From Clostridia bacterium (GTDB lineage Bacteria; Bacillota; Clostridia; Oscillospirales; CAG-272): DNA of 64,000 bases. Shown here piece by piece: positions 1-6,529 of the stretch; the stretch's first letter is position 1; each line of letters opens with the position of its first letter. The stretch spans positions 53,312 to 117,311 of the forward strand of contig JAFTYE010000001.1 in NCBI GenBank assembly GCA_017464805.1. The letters are read 5' to 3'. The notes under the pieces are model-generated. The model was not told where the DNA came from and did no database searches. It was given only the letters and a program-made list of their open reading frames with translations. The translations under genes were made by a program, and so were the position numbers.

Positions 1-107
1 CCCGCAGGGGGCGTTTCGCCCGCAGGAGGCGCGGTGGGCTCGTCGCACGCAACGAAGCAAGCAATAATCGCGAGCAGTAATACGGTAAGCAATAAGAACT
101 TTTTCAT
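1..107 (-). CDS. Putative lipoprotein, N-terminus only
   Basis: Only the first 35 or so codons lie in the window; the gene runs off the left edge. The peptide starts MKKFLLLTVLLLAIIACFVAC, a lysine-led hydrophobic signal with two possible lipobox cysteines (IIAC at residue 17, VAC at residue 21), then a Pro/Ala/Glu-rich linker. An AAAAAGGAG ribosome site precedes the ATG at 107. It lies 13 nt downstream of the RNHCP gene and is probably co-transcribed. A membrane-anchored extracellular lipoprotein is likely; the function cannot be seen. Confidence 0.6.
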   Translation of the reverse strand, partial: MKKFLLLTVLLLAIIACFVACDEPTAPPAGETPPA

Positions 108-120
108 AGCGGTCTCCTTT

Positions 121-450
121 TTATATACTACCCGCCGTCAGGCGGATAAGCAGATCAATGTCGTCCGGCTGAACTTGTGCCTTGTTTGCCGCACGGTTGC
201 GGCGGATCTCGCCGCATTTGTCGCAGCGGTGAATGATAATGTATCCCTTTTTGGGGTCGGGTTCTACGCGGATGGGGCGGAGAATGCCACCGCAGGAGTT
301 TTGTCGGTCGCCAGGCAGAATATCCACGTGCAACGAGCAAAGACAGCGCGGGCAATGGTTGCGCGAGCTGTATCCGAGCGGTTTGACCTCAAAGCCGCAG
401 TTCTGACAGATGAAGCCGTCATCATTCTTTTGAAAGCGTTTGGTTTCCAT
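121..450 (-). CDS. RNHCP domain protein
   Basis: A 109-aa protein with the signature R-N-H-C-P-x-C-L (residues 29-36) and three further Cys pairs (CQNC, CGG, CDKC), so a zinc-binding fold is likely. The family is named after the RNHCP motif and its role is not established. The reading frame stays open far upstream, but the start METKRF at 450 was chosen because it has an AGCAGGTG ribosome site and because the domain begins there. It is divergent from the membrane protein at 518 and just upstream of the lipoprotein at 107. Confidence 0.8.
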   Translation of the reverse strand: METKRFQKNDDGFICQNCGFEVKPLGYSSRNHCPRCLCSLHVDILPGDRQNSCGGILRPIRVEPDPKKGYIIIHRCDKCGEIRRNRAANKAQVQPDDIDLLIRLTAGSI

Positions 451-464
451 GAAAACACCTGCTT

Positions 465-493
465 TTGATAATTTTACGCAAAGGGCGCATACT
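465..493 (+). promoter_or_regulatory. Candidate promoter for the gene at 518
   Basis: TTGATA (465-470), 17-nt spacer, CATACT (488-493), ending 24 nt before the start codon. The -10 departs from TATAAT and is the same CATACT core found at two other genes in this window, where a forespore sigma factor is suspected. Sigma-A use cannot be excluded. Confidence 0.4.
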
Positions 494-517
494 GTATAGG
501 GAAAAGGAGTTGTGATT

Positions 518-919
518 ATGAACAAAAAACAACAGTATGCAACGCTGTTTCTCTGTGCGATCCTTGTTGCATCCCTTTTGATGGCGCCGATCAATGCCGC
601 CCGTATCCGTCCCGCGCACCTGCTCGAGGGGCTTTTTCCCGACAAGGCACTCCCCTCGGTCGAGGACGAAAGCATCTCAAGTGATCCCGCAGATGGTATG
701 CCCGAGGACGAGCGCCAGGGAGAACGGTTCGGTGACAAAAGCGGTGTCAAGGAGCGTGCGGCGTCGGGGGAGGATTCGCAAGCAGTTGACGAAAACAGCA
801 GGGAAGGGGGAATATCTGTATGGATGGCAGTGCTGGTCGTTTGCCTGGCCGCCACCGCAGTTGTCGTGGCTGTGATCTACCTCGTTCCCCGCAAAAATCG
901 GGACAGCTGCGACAGATAA
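518..919 (+). CDS. Small type I membrane protein, unknown function
   Basis: A 133-aa protein. Residues 1-27 form a signal peptide (MNKKQQ followed by a hydrophobic run ending near INA). An acidic, Glu/Asp/Ser-rich extracytoplasmic region follows, then one transmembrane helix (about residues 100-123) and a short basic tail (PRKNRD). An in-frame GTG lies 6 nt upstream, but the ATG at 518 is correctly spaced from AAAGGAG (503-509). It is monocistronic, with a terminator directly downstream. The family is not recognised. Confidence 0.65.
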   Translation: MNKKQQYATLFLCAILVASLLMAPINAARIRPAHLLEGLFPDKALPSVEDESISSDPADGMPEDERQGERFGDKSGVKERAASGEDSQAVDENSREGGISVWMAVLVVCLAATAVVVAVIYLVPRKNRDSCDR

Positions 920-931
920 GACACGTATGTT

Positions 932-965
932 GGCTTTGGCTATCGCCAAAGCCATTTTTATTTTC
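932..965 (+). terminator. Intrinsic terminator
   Basis: GGCTTTGGC-TATC-GCCAAAGCC, a 9-bp stem with a 4-nt loop, followed by ATTTTTATTTTC. It ends the transcript of the 518 gene. The T-rich tail overlaps the last codons of the convergent mnmE. Confidence 0.85.
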
Positions 966-2343
966 CTACGCAAAAGCGGCGAAAAATCTCAGAAATGATC
1001 TCGTCGCTGACCGTGCGGCCGCAGAGCTCCGAAAAGGCGGCAAGCCCCTGCTCCAGATCGCTTGATGCGATGTCTGCGGGAAGCCCGCAGGCAAAAGCAT
1101 CACGCGCGCGGCAGATTGCATCACGGGCGCGGGAAAGTGCGGCAAACTGCCGTGCGGACGCGATGACCGCATCCTCACCCAGATGGATCTTTTCGTCGGT
1201 AAACAACCGCGTTATCAGCTCGGAAAGGGCATCCAGCCCCTCGCCCGTCTTAGCGGAAATAGGCAAAACATGCTCAAAATCCGCAAACGCATCCAGGGAA
1301 AGCACCTGTGCGAGGTCGGTCTTGTTTTGTAAGATGACCACGCATCCGGCCGCCGTTTTCAGGAAAGCAAGCAGCTCTCGTTCCTCCTCCGTAAGAGGTC
1401 GGGATCCGTCAAAGACGGCAAGCAGCAGCTCGGCCTCCTCCATCTTCGTGCGCGAGCGGTCAACGCCGATGCGCTCTACGGGGTCGGTGGCATCTCGCAG
1501 CCCCGCCGTGTCCGACAGACGAAGCATCACCGAGCCGAGCGGCACGGTTGAAGAAAGCACATCGCGGGTCGTTCCCGCATGCTCGGTCACGATGGCCAGA
1601 TCCTCGCCGCACAGGACATTGTATAGGGCACTTTTGCCCACGTTGGGCGCGCCGCACAGAACGGTCGGAATGCCCTCTGCCACCGCGCGTCCGGTACGAT
1701 AGGTGGCAAGCAGACTGTCCGCCCGTGCGGTGATGTCCGCAAGCGAGAAAAGGATCTCGTCGTTCGATAGATCCGCCAAATCCTCCTCCGGATAGTCAAT
1801 TTTGGCATATAATGAGCTGATTAAAGTTAAAAGTGCATTGTGAAGCTCGTCCAGCTCGCGTGAAAGGCGCGTGCGCGCAGTAGCGGCAGAAAGGCGTATG
1901 CCCGCGCGACTCTTGGCCTCGAGCAGATTGCCGATGGCCTCCGCCTCGGTAAGTGAAAGCCGACCCGACAGCATCGCGCGACGGGTAAATTCCCCCGCCT
2001 CGGCCTGCTCCGCGCCCGCGGCAAACAGGGCGGCCAACACCGTTTCGGTCAGGAGAATGCCGCCGTGACAGGAGATCTCCACCGTGTCCTCGCCCGTATA
2101 GGAATGGGGCGCACGGAATACGGTGATGATGGCATCGTCAATGGGGGCACCCTCAAAGATTACGTCGCCGTAGGCGGCATGGCGGCTTGGTAGCTCGGAC
2201 AGGGGATTGTCGCTTCGCAAAATGAAGCAACGCGTGGCGATCTCAATCGCGCGCGGCCCCGACATCCGAATAAGCGCGACCCCACCCTTACCGGGTGGGG
2301 TCGAGAGTGCCGCAATTGTCGTTTCGGCGTTATACATGTTCAT
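958..2343 (-). CDS. mnmE: tRNA modification GTPase MnmE
   Basis: 461 aa, normal family length. MnmE works with MnmG to install the carboxymethylaminomethyl group on U34 of certain tRNAs. Visible parts are the N-terminal folate-binding domain (TIAALSTPPGKGGVALIRMSG), the inserted G domain with GAPNVGKS, the TT switch, DTAG, NKTD and SAK, and the invariant C-terminal FCVGK with its cysteine. The start overlaps the end of jag by 14 nt, which suggests translational coupling. It is the last gene of the rpmH-rnpA-yidD-yidC-jag-mnmE unit. MnmG is not beside it here. Confidence 0.97.
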   Translation of the reverse strand: MNMYNAETTIAALSTPPGKGGVALIRMSGPRAIEIATRCFILRSDNPLSELPSRHAAYGDVIFEGAPIDDAIITVFRAPHSYTGEDTVEISCHGGILLTETVLAALFAAGAEQAEAGEFTRRAMLSGRLSLTEAEAIGNLLEAKSRAGIRLSAATARTRLSRELDELHNALLTLISSLYAKIDYPEEDLADLSNDEILFSLADITARADSLLATYRTGRAVAEGIPTVLCGAPNVGKSALYNVLCGEDLAIVTEHAGTTRDVLSSTVPLGSVMLRLSDTAGLRDATDPVERIGVDRSRTKMEEAELLLAVFDGSRPLTEEERELLAFLKTAAGCVVILQNKTDLAQVLSLDAFADFEHVLPISAKTGEGLDALSELITRLFTDEKIHLGEDAVIASARQFAALSRARDAICRARDAFACGLPADIASSDLEQGLAAFSELCGRTVSDEIISEIFRRFCVGK

Positions 2344-3121
2344 CTGCTACCGCTTTATCAACGGGGTAGATCACGACCTTGCGGTTGTTATCCGAGCCGA
2401 CGGAGTTGGTGGATACACCGGCGATCCCCTGAACCTCGGAGTGGATAATGCGACGCTCGTAGGCATTCATCGGCTCCAGCATGACGTTGCGGTTGTTTTT
2501 GAGAGCCTTGGCAGCCATGCGACGCGCCAGTGCACGCAGGGTATCCTCACGCTTTGCACGGTAGCCCTCGATGTCCACGGTCACGTGGTCGTGCAGACGC
2601 TCGCCGTTGATGTTTTTCTTGGAGCAGGCAAGGTTGGACAGATATTGCAGGGCATCCAGCGTCTCGCCGTGGTGACCGATCAGCATGCCGGCATCCTCGC
2701 CGTCGATGCAGATGCGTCTGCCGCCCTCGTCTTGACGGTACAGGGTGGCGTTTGCGTTGATACCCAGGTTGGCGATTAGGCGGTTTACGAAATCAAAGGA
2801 ACGATCCTCGCCCTCGGCGACCTCGATCTTGGTCAGAATGACCTCGGCCTCGGTTTTCATGGGCTCGCGGGTGGGGGCAGGTTCCTTCGGCGCCTTGGCC
2901 TCGTCGTTCTTCTTCTGACGGCGGGGTCTTTGGGGTGCGTCGGGCAGTTCGATGGTGGCCTTCACCTTGGCAGGCTTGGCACCGATGCCGAGAAAGCCCT
3001 TGGTGGGGAAGTCCAGCACTTCGTATTCAATGGTATCGGTTTCGGATGCACCCAGAAGCGTAGCGGCATTGGCTTGTGCTTCTTGGATATCCTTACCGGT
3101 CGCAATAATTTCTCTTTTCAC
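2330..3121 (-). CDS. jag: RNA-binding protein Jag/KhpB (SpoIIIJ-associated)
   Basis: 263 aa. A Jag-N domain (about residues 1-50: MKREIIATGKDIQEAQANAA... FLGIGAKPAKV) is followed by a charged linker rich in Lys/Pro/Glu. Next come a KH domain (GEDAGMLIGHHGETLDALQYL, about 165-185) and a C-terminal R3H domain (LEPMNAYERRIIHSEVQ). Jag (also EloR/KhpB) is an RNA-binding regulator linked to cell elongation and sporulation in Firmicutes. It lies directly downstream of yidC, the classic spoIIIJ-jag pair. Confidence 0.95.
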   Translation of the reverse strand: MKREIIATGKDIQEAQANAATLLGASETDTIEYEVLDFPTKGFLGIGAKPAKVKATIELPDAPQRPRRQKKNDEAKAPKEPAPTREPMKTEAEVILTKIEVAEGEDRSFDFVNRLIANLGINANATLYRQDEGGRRICIDGEDAGMLIGHHGETLDALQYLSNLACSKKNINGERLHDHVTVDIEGYRAKREDTLRALARRMAAKALKNNRNVMLEPMNAYERRIIHSEVQGIAGVSTNSVGSDNNRKVVIYPVDKAVADEHV

Positions 3122-3146
3122 GGTGGCAGTCCTTTCTTACAATTTA

Positions 3147-4232
3147 TCAATTCTCGTTCTTGTCGTCTTTTTTCGGGGCAGCCTCGATGCCGGCGATCGG
3201 TTTGGCGTGCTTCTTTTTTGAGGGTGTCTTGGGCTCCTCGGGAATATCATCGTCATCGATGTGGTGCAGGGAACGGCGCGGGGGTAGATGATCGCTGTAC
3301 GTGCGGTTGCTCTTGGCATGCGAGGCCTTCATCTGCTTCTCATACTCACGGATCTCTTCCTCCGTGTAGGTCGGCAGGGGCATCACCTTGGACATGATCA
3401 GCGTCTGGATGATGGAGAACACGTAGCCCATCAGCCAGTAGAAGCCGACGGCGGCGGGAACGGTAAACGCGATCCACACGCCCATTAGCGGCATAGTCAA
3501 ATCCATGATACGATTGGATGCCTTTGCCTCGGGGGTGCTTGCTGCGGCGGCCATGCTCGGGTTGACCCAACGGGTCACCTTCATGGACAGATAGGAAAGC
3601 GCGGCGGTTAGGATCGGGATCAGAAGCAACCAGTTCCAGGCAATACTCGGCGTCATGCTCAAGTCGACCGCCCCGTTGAACAAGGTCATGTCGGGCAATT
3701 CAATGCCTGCGGGCAGGGTAATGTCAAGACCGTGCTCACGGATAGCGTGAAGCAGGGAAAGCTGCTCTGCTGCATCCACGGAAAATTCCGTGTTGGTCAC
3801 ACCCTGGAAGCTGTTGACCTGATTGACGATGTTCGTCAGAGCATCGTTACTGATGTTCAGCATATAGGTCAGCGGCTTACGGATTACCTGATACAGACCC
3901 ATCAGCACGGGAAGCTGAATAAGCAGGGGCAAGCAACCCGAGAAGGGAGAATAGCCCTCCTTCTGTTGTAGCTCCAAGATCTCCTGCTGCTTCTGCTGCA
4001 AGGCATCACGGTCGGTGCGGTTCTGGTACTTTTTCTCGATAATGGCGATCTTAGGGCGGAGCTTCGCACCCTTGATCTGGGTTCTTTGCTGTTGGATCGC
4101 CATGGGGATCATGACGATCTTTACCAACAGGGCAAACAGGATCAGCGCCAGCAGGTAACTGCCCGTCCAGTTGTAGAACAACTGCATGGGGTATTTGAAT
4201 ATGTTGGCGATGAAATCAAAAATGGCGGTCAT
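3147..4232 (-). CDS. yidC: Membrane protein insertase YidC/SpoIIIJ
   Basis: 361 aa. It inserts and folds inner-membrane proteins. The first hydrophobic segments, the conserved loop (LRPKIAIIEKKYQNR), and the following helices (GCLPLLIQLPVLMGLYQVIRKPL; WLLLIPILTAALSYLSM; PLMGVWIAFTVPAAVGFYW) match the five-helix YidC core. The highly charged tail (KKKHAKPIAG...KKDDKNEN) is typical of forms that bind ribosomes. No lipobox is visible at the N-terminus. The start codon overlaps the stop of yidD by 4 nt. Confidence 0.96.
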   Translation of the reverse strand: MTAIFDFIANIFKYPMQLFYNWTGSYLLALILFALLVKIVMIPMAIQQQRTQIKGAKLRPKIAIIEKKYQNRTDRDALQQKQQEILELQQKEGYSPFSGCLPLLIQLPVLMGLYQVIRKPLTYMLNISNDALTNIVNQVNSFQGVTNTEFSVDAAEQLSLLHAIREHGLDITLPAGIELPDMTLFNGAVDLSMTPSIAWNWLLLIPILTAALSYLSMKVTRWVNPSMAAAASTPEAKASNRIMDLTMPLMGVWIAFTVPAAVGFYWLMGYVFSIIQTLIMSKVMPLPTYTEEEIREYEKQMKASHAKSNRTYSDHLPPRRSLHHIDDDDIPEEPKTPSKKKHAKPIAGIEAAPKKDDKNEN

Positions 4233-4513
4233 AATTCCTTTTCCTTTGTTTTTTCTTGTTCCTCGTCCGGCCTCACCGTGATCGGCACGCGCTTCGGCCT
4301 CTTCGGCGGTACGGGATCATAACCCGGACGGCCAAAGGGATTGCAACGCATAAGTCGCCACACCGTTAATCCAAATCCCACGAAAAACCCGCGCGTCTCG
4401 AATGCCTCGAGTGCATAAGCGGAGCAGGATGGGGTAAACCTGCAACAGCGCGGCTTGAGGGGGGAAATGAATTTGCGGTAAAAACGGATAAGTCCGATGA
4501 ACAGATATTTCAC
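4229..4513 (-). CDS. yidD: Membrane protein insertion efficiency factor YidD
   Basis: 94 aa. Contains the family signature RFYRKFISPLKPRCCRFTPSCSAYALEA, with three conserved Cys, and the RCNPFGRPGYDPVP block. YidD assists YidC-dependent insertion. It overlaps both neighbours by 4 nt (rnpA upstream, yidC downstream), a tightly coupled arrangement conserved across bacteria. The acidic/basic tail after VPP is longer than in many relatives. Confidence 0.96.
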   Translation of the reverse strand: MKYLFIGLIRFYRKFISPLKPRCCRFTPSCSAYALEAFETRGFFVGFGLTVWRLMRCNPFGRPGYDPVPPKRPKRVPITVRPDEEQEKTKEKEL

Positions 4514-4887
4514 GATGCGATCATCCCAAGCTGCGTAAAGGCGGAGAAAAGATCCTTCGCAAGCTCGGTCGATTTCATGGTCACGGCAGCCTCACGCGCG
4601 GCGATCACCAAGAGAAACCCCGTCTTCACGCGTACCTCGCGTGCTACTTGGCGGTATGCCTCGCGCAGAATGCGCTTGGTGCGGTTGCGCGCTACGGCTC
4701 CGCCCAGCTTTTTGGTAACGGTCAGACCGATGCGGTTCACCTTGACCCTTTGCGGATGTGCGCGGCGGAGTCGCTCTGCCGCATAGTCGGGCAGAATATA
4801 CACCGCAACGCTGCGGGTAACGGCCCGCCTGCCCTTGGAATATGCCTTGGCATACAGATGATTTTCGCAGATTGCTCTGAATTTCAA
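4510..4887 (-). CDS. rnpA: Ribonuclease P protein component
   Basis: 125 aa. Binds the RNase P RNA for tRNA 5' maturation. The RNR motif region ARNRTKRILREAYR and the upstream VNRIGLTVTKKLGGAV are diagnostic. Its position directly after rpmH and before yidD matches the universal rpmH-rnpA order. A hairpin with a T-rich tail lies between rpmH and rnpA and may reduce read-through. Confidence 0.96.
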   Translation of the reverse strand: MKFRAICENHLYAKAYSKGRRAVTRSVAVYILPDYAAERLRRAHPQRVKVNRIGLTVTKKLGGAVARNRTKRILREAYRQVAREVRVKTGFLLVIAAREAAVTMKSTELAKDLFSAFTQLGMIAS

Positions 4888-4909
4888 TCCTTTTCACCTG
4901 CCTCGATAA

Positions 4910-4950
4910 TAAAGCAAAACCCCGATAAGACACGTCGCGTGATTATCGGG
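4910..4950 (-). terminator. Terminator-like hairpin between rpmH and rnpA
   Basis: On the minus strand CCCGATAA and TTATCGGG pair (8 bp), with an inner CACG/CGTG helix, followed by GTTTTGCTTT. It lies inside the rpmH-rnpA gap. It is probably a partial terminator or processing site that makes rpmH mRNA more abundant than the distal genes. Confidence 0.5.
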
Positions 4951-5006
4951 AGTTTGATATTGTCACCCCGGGTGACGTTTGAAAAAGCAAAGCGGTCGCT
5001 TGACAA

Positions 5007-5141
5007 TCAATAAGTGAGCTGAGCTCTTCCCTTTGCGCGTCTTCTCTTAAGAACCTTTCTACCGTTGGCGGTAGCCATTCTCTTGCGGAAGCCATGCTCT
5101 TTTTTTCTCTGACGTTTCTTGGGCTGATAAGTTCTGATCAT
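5007..5141 (-). CDS. rpmH: 50S ribosomal protein L34
   Basis: 44 aa, fully typical: [19 protein letters not shown] then [18 protein letters not shown]. The open frame continues upstream, but the ATG at 5141 follows a strong TAAAGGAGGG ribosome site and is the family start. It is the first gene of the minus-strand operon. dnaA, usually next to rpmH, is not here. Confidence 0.98.
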   Translation of the reverse strand: MIRTYQPKKRQRKKEHGFRKRMATANGRKVLKRRRAKGRAQLTY

Positions 5142-5220
5142 AGCAAAGATCCCTCCTTTATATTTGAATGCCGCGGCTAAAACCGCGACTACGCGGCATA
5201 TTCCCAATAAGGCACGCTAT

Positions 5221-5249
5221 ATTATACCAATAAATTCACCAAATGTCAA
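5221..5249 (-). promoter_or_regulatory. Consensus promoter of the rpmH operon
   Basis: TTGACA-17-TATAAT on the minus strand (-35 at 5249-5244, -10 at 5226-5221), about 80 nt before rpmH. A perfect sigma-A match suits a ribosomal protein operon. Confidence 0.9.
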
Positions 5250-5284
5250 TAGAAAAAGCAAAAAAATATCCCTCTTTGCCATCA

Positions 5285-5335
5285 AAAACCGAAAAAAGAG
5301 AACCGAGCGCAGATTCATGTGCTCGGTTCTCTTTT
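5285..5335 (-). terminator. Terminator of the exonuclease gene
   Basis: GAGAACCGAGC pairs with GCTCGGTTCTC (11 bp) over a 12-nt loop, followed on the minus strand by TTTTTTCGGTTTTT. It directly follows the exonuclease stop codon. Confidence 0.9.
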
Positions 5336-6333
5336 CATTCCACCGGAGTGGAAGAGGGATCCGCGACTTCTTTTTTAGCTTCCCCCGCCGATTTCTGGGA
5401 ACGGCGCGGGCGGCGACGGCGTGCGGTAGCGGATTCCTTCAGTCGCCTTTTGTAGTCCTTCTCGCTCGCCTCGTCGGCGGCAAGAATGGTGCATTTTGCG
5501 CGCCAGGTGCCGTTGAAATTGCGGACAAGGCGCAGCCGGAGAAAGGACTTGCCATGCTGCGGGCAAGACAGGAGTACGGAGTAGCGTTGACCCTTGGAGT
5601 GCAGCATCTTGTCAAGCGGTGTAAGAGGCTCGGAACAGAACGGGCATACGGGGGCGGTCACGGTCTTGTGCTTCAGAATGTCCTCGGGGGTAGGGAAGCC
5701 TCTCTCGCCCGCATCGGCATCGCCGATCACAAGAGAAAAGAGCTCCTCGCCCTGTCTTTCGTCGTAGGCGGCGACTCCCTTGGCCACGTCCAACCGCTGT
5801 GCCACGAGTGCCGTAAAATAGGCGTCGTTGAGCGCATCGTGGGCGGGCAGGGTCTGCTCGATGCCGAAATGCTCCATAGCAAACTCCAGGGAGCGTTGCG
5901 TCTTACTGTTGTCGGTCTGGCGGCCAAAGATCTTTTGCAGATCGTACACGCGGTGCAGCCACGTGCCGTCCAGATGATGCGCGCGCAAATTGTCCTCCAG
6001 CATCGGAATGTCGTCGGGTCCCCAAGTCAAGAAAGCAAAATCCTCGCCACACCATTTTTCAAAGCGCTCGATTGCCTCGGGCAGGGGGGTGCCGTGATCC
6101 AGCATCGTTTGGGTGATGCCGGTCAGGCGCATGACGTGCCGTTGGATGCTTTTGAAAAATTTGGGCTTAACCGTGATGCGGTAGCTGCCGATGATGTTGA
6201 GGTCGTCGTCCAGCTTGACCGCGCCGATCTGAATTACCTCGCCGCGCAGGCGGCATTCCAGTCGCTTTTGCACGGCCAATGCCTTTTGCGCGTACGCTTG
6301 ATTCCACTCCAGGTCGAGTGAAATGTAATTCAT
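5335..6333 (-). CDS. DEDDh-family 3'-5' exonuclease with C-terminal zinc-finger-like region
   Basis: 332 aa. The N-terminal ~180 residues form a DnaQ/RNase T-like exonuclease: D-L-E at residues 7-9 (DLEWN), the second Asp region in WGPDDIPML, and the HDALND block with the catalytic His and Asp. The C-terminal part holds CPFC...C..H (VCPFCSEPL, LLSCPQHG), a possible zinc finger, then a basic Arg-rich tail. The start at 6333 (MNYISLDLEW) was preferred over ATG 6369 because it begins at the domain edge and a GAAAGAAG sequence precedes it. The substrate is unknown. KapD-like proteins are the closest named relatives I can suggest. Confidence 0.82.
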   Translation of the reverse strand: MNYISLDLEWNQAYAQKALAVQKRLECRLRGEVIQIGAVKLDDDLNIIGSYRITVKPKFFKSIQRHVMRLTGITQTMLDHGTPLPEAIERFEKWCGEDFAFLTWGPDDIPMLEDNLRAHHLDGTWLHRVYDLQKIFGRQTDNSKTQRSLEFAMEHFGIEQTLPAHDALNDAYFTALVAQRLDVAKGVAAYDERQGEELFSLVIGDADAGERGFPTPEDILKHKTVTAPVCPFCSEPLTPLDKMLHSKGQRYSVLLSCPQHGKSFLRLRLVRNFNGTWRAKCTILAADEASEKDYKRRLKESATARRRRPRRSQKSAGEAKKEVADPSSTPVE

Positions 6334-6374
6334 CGCTTCGCTTCTTTCTTCGATTTGTGCATAACACAAAAAAC

Positions 6375-6403
6375 ATTATATCACATCGCACCCCCACTTT
6401 CAA
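6375..6403 (-). promoter_or_regulatory. Promoter of the exonuclease gene
   Basis: Minus strand TTGAAA-17-TATAAT, 42 nt before the ATG at 6333. It is divergent from the glnN promoter. A hairpin with A and T flanks (6414-6445) sits between the two promoters. Confidence 0.8.
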
Positions 6404-6456
6404 GGGGTTTTTGAAAAAAGAGGACAAGCGACCCTTGTCCTTTTTCGGCCACCGTC

Positions 6457-6485
6457 TTGACAAATATCCGAAAATAGTCTATAAT
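6457..6485 (+). promoter_or_regulatory. Promoter of glnN
   Basis: TTGACA (6457-6462), 17-nt spacer, TATAAT (6480-6485), 44 nt before the start codon. A perfect sigma-A match, with no obvious operator overlapping it. Confidence 0.9.
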
Positions 6486-6529
6486 ACTTTTATTAGAGTA
6501 CTTTATGAAAGCTTGACAGGAGAGCACTT

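Noticed and set aside
4950-5250. Replication origin next to rpmH
   Set aside because: No dnaA gene and no cluster of DnaA boxes was found; the region holds only the rpmH promoter and a terminator.
6414-6445. Terminator between the exonuclease and glnN
   Set aside because: AGGACAAG/CTTGTCCT with A and T flanks looks like a terminator, but it lies between divergent promoters with no gene to terminate. Left unannotated as such.
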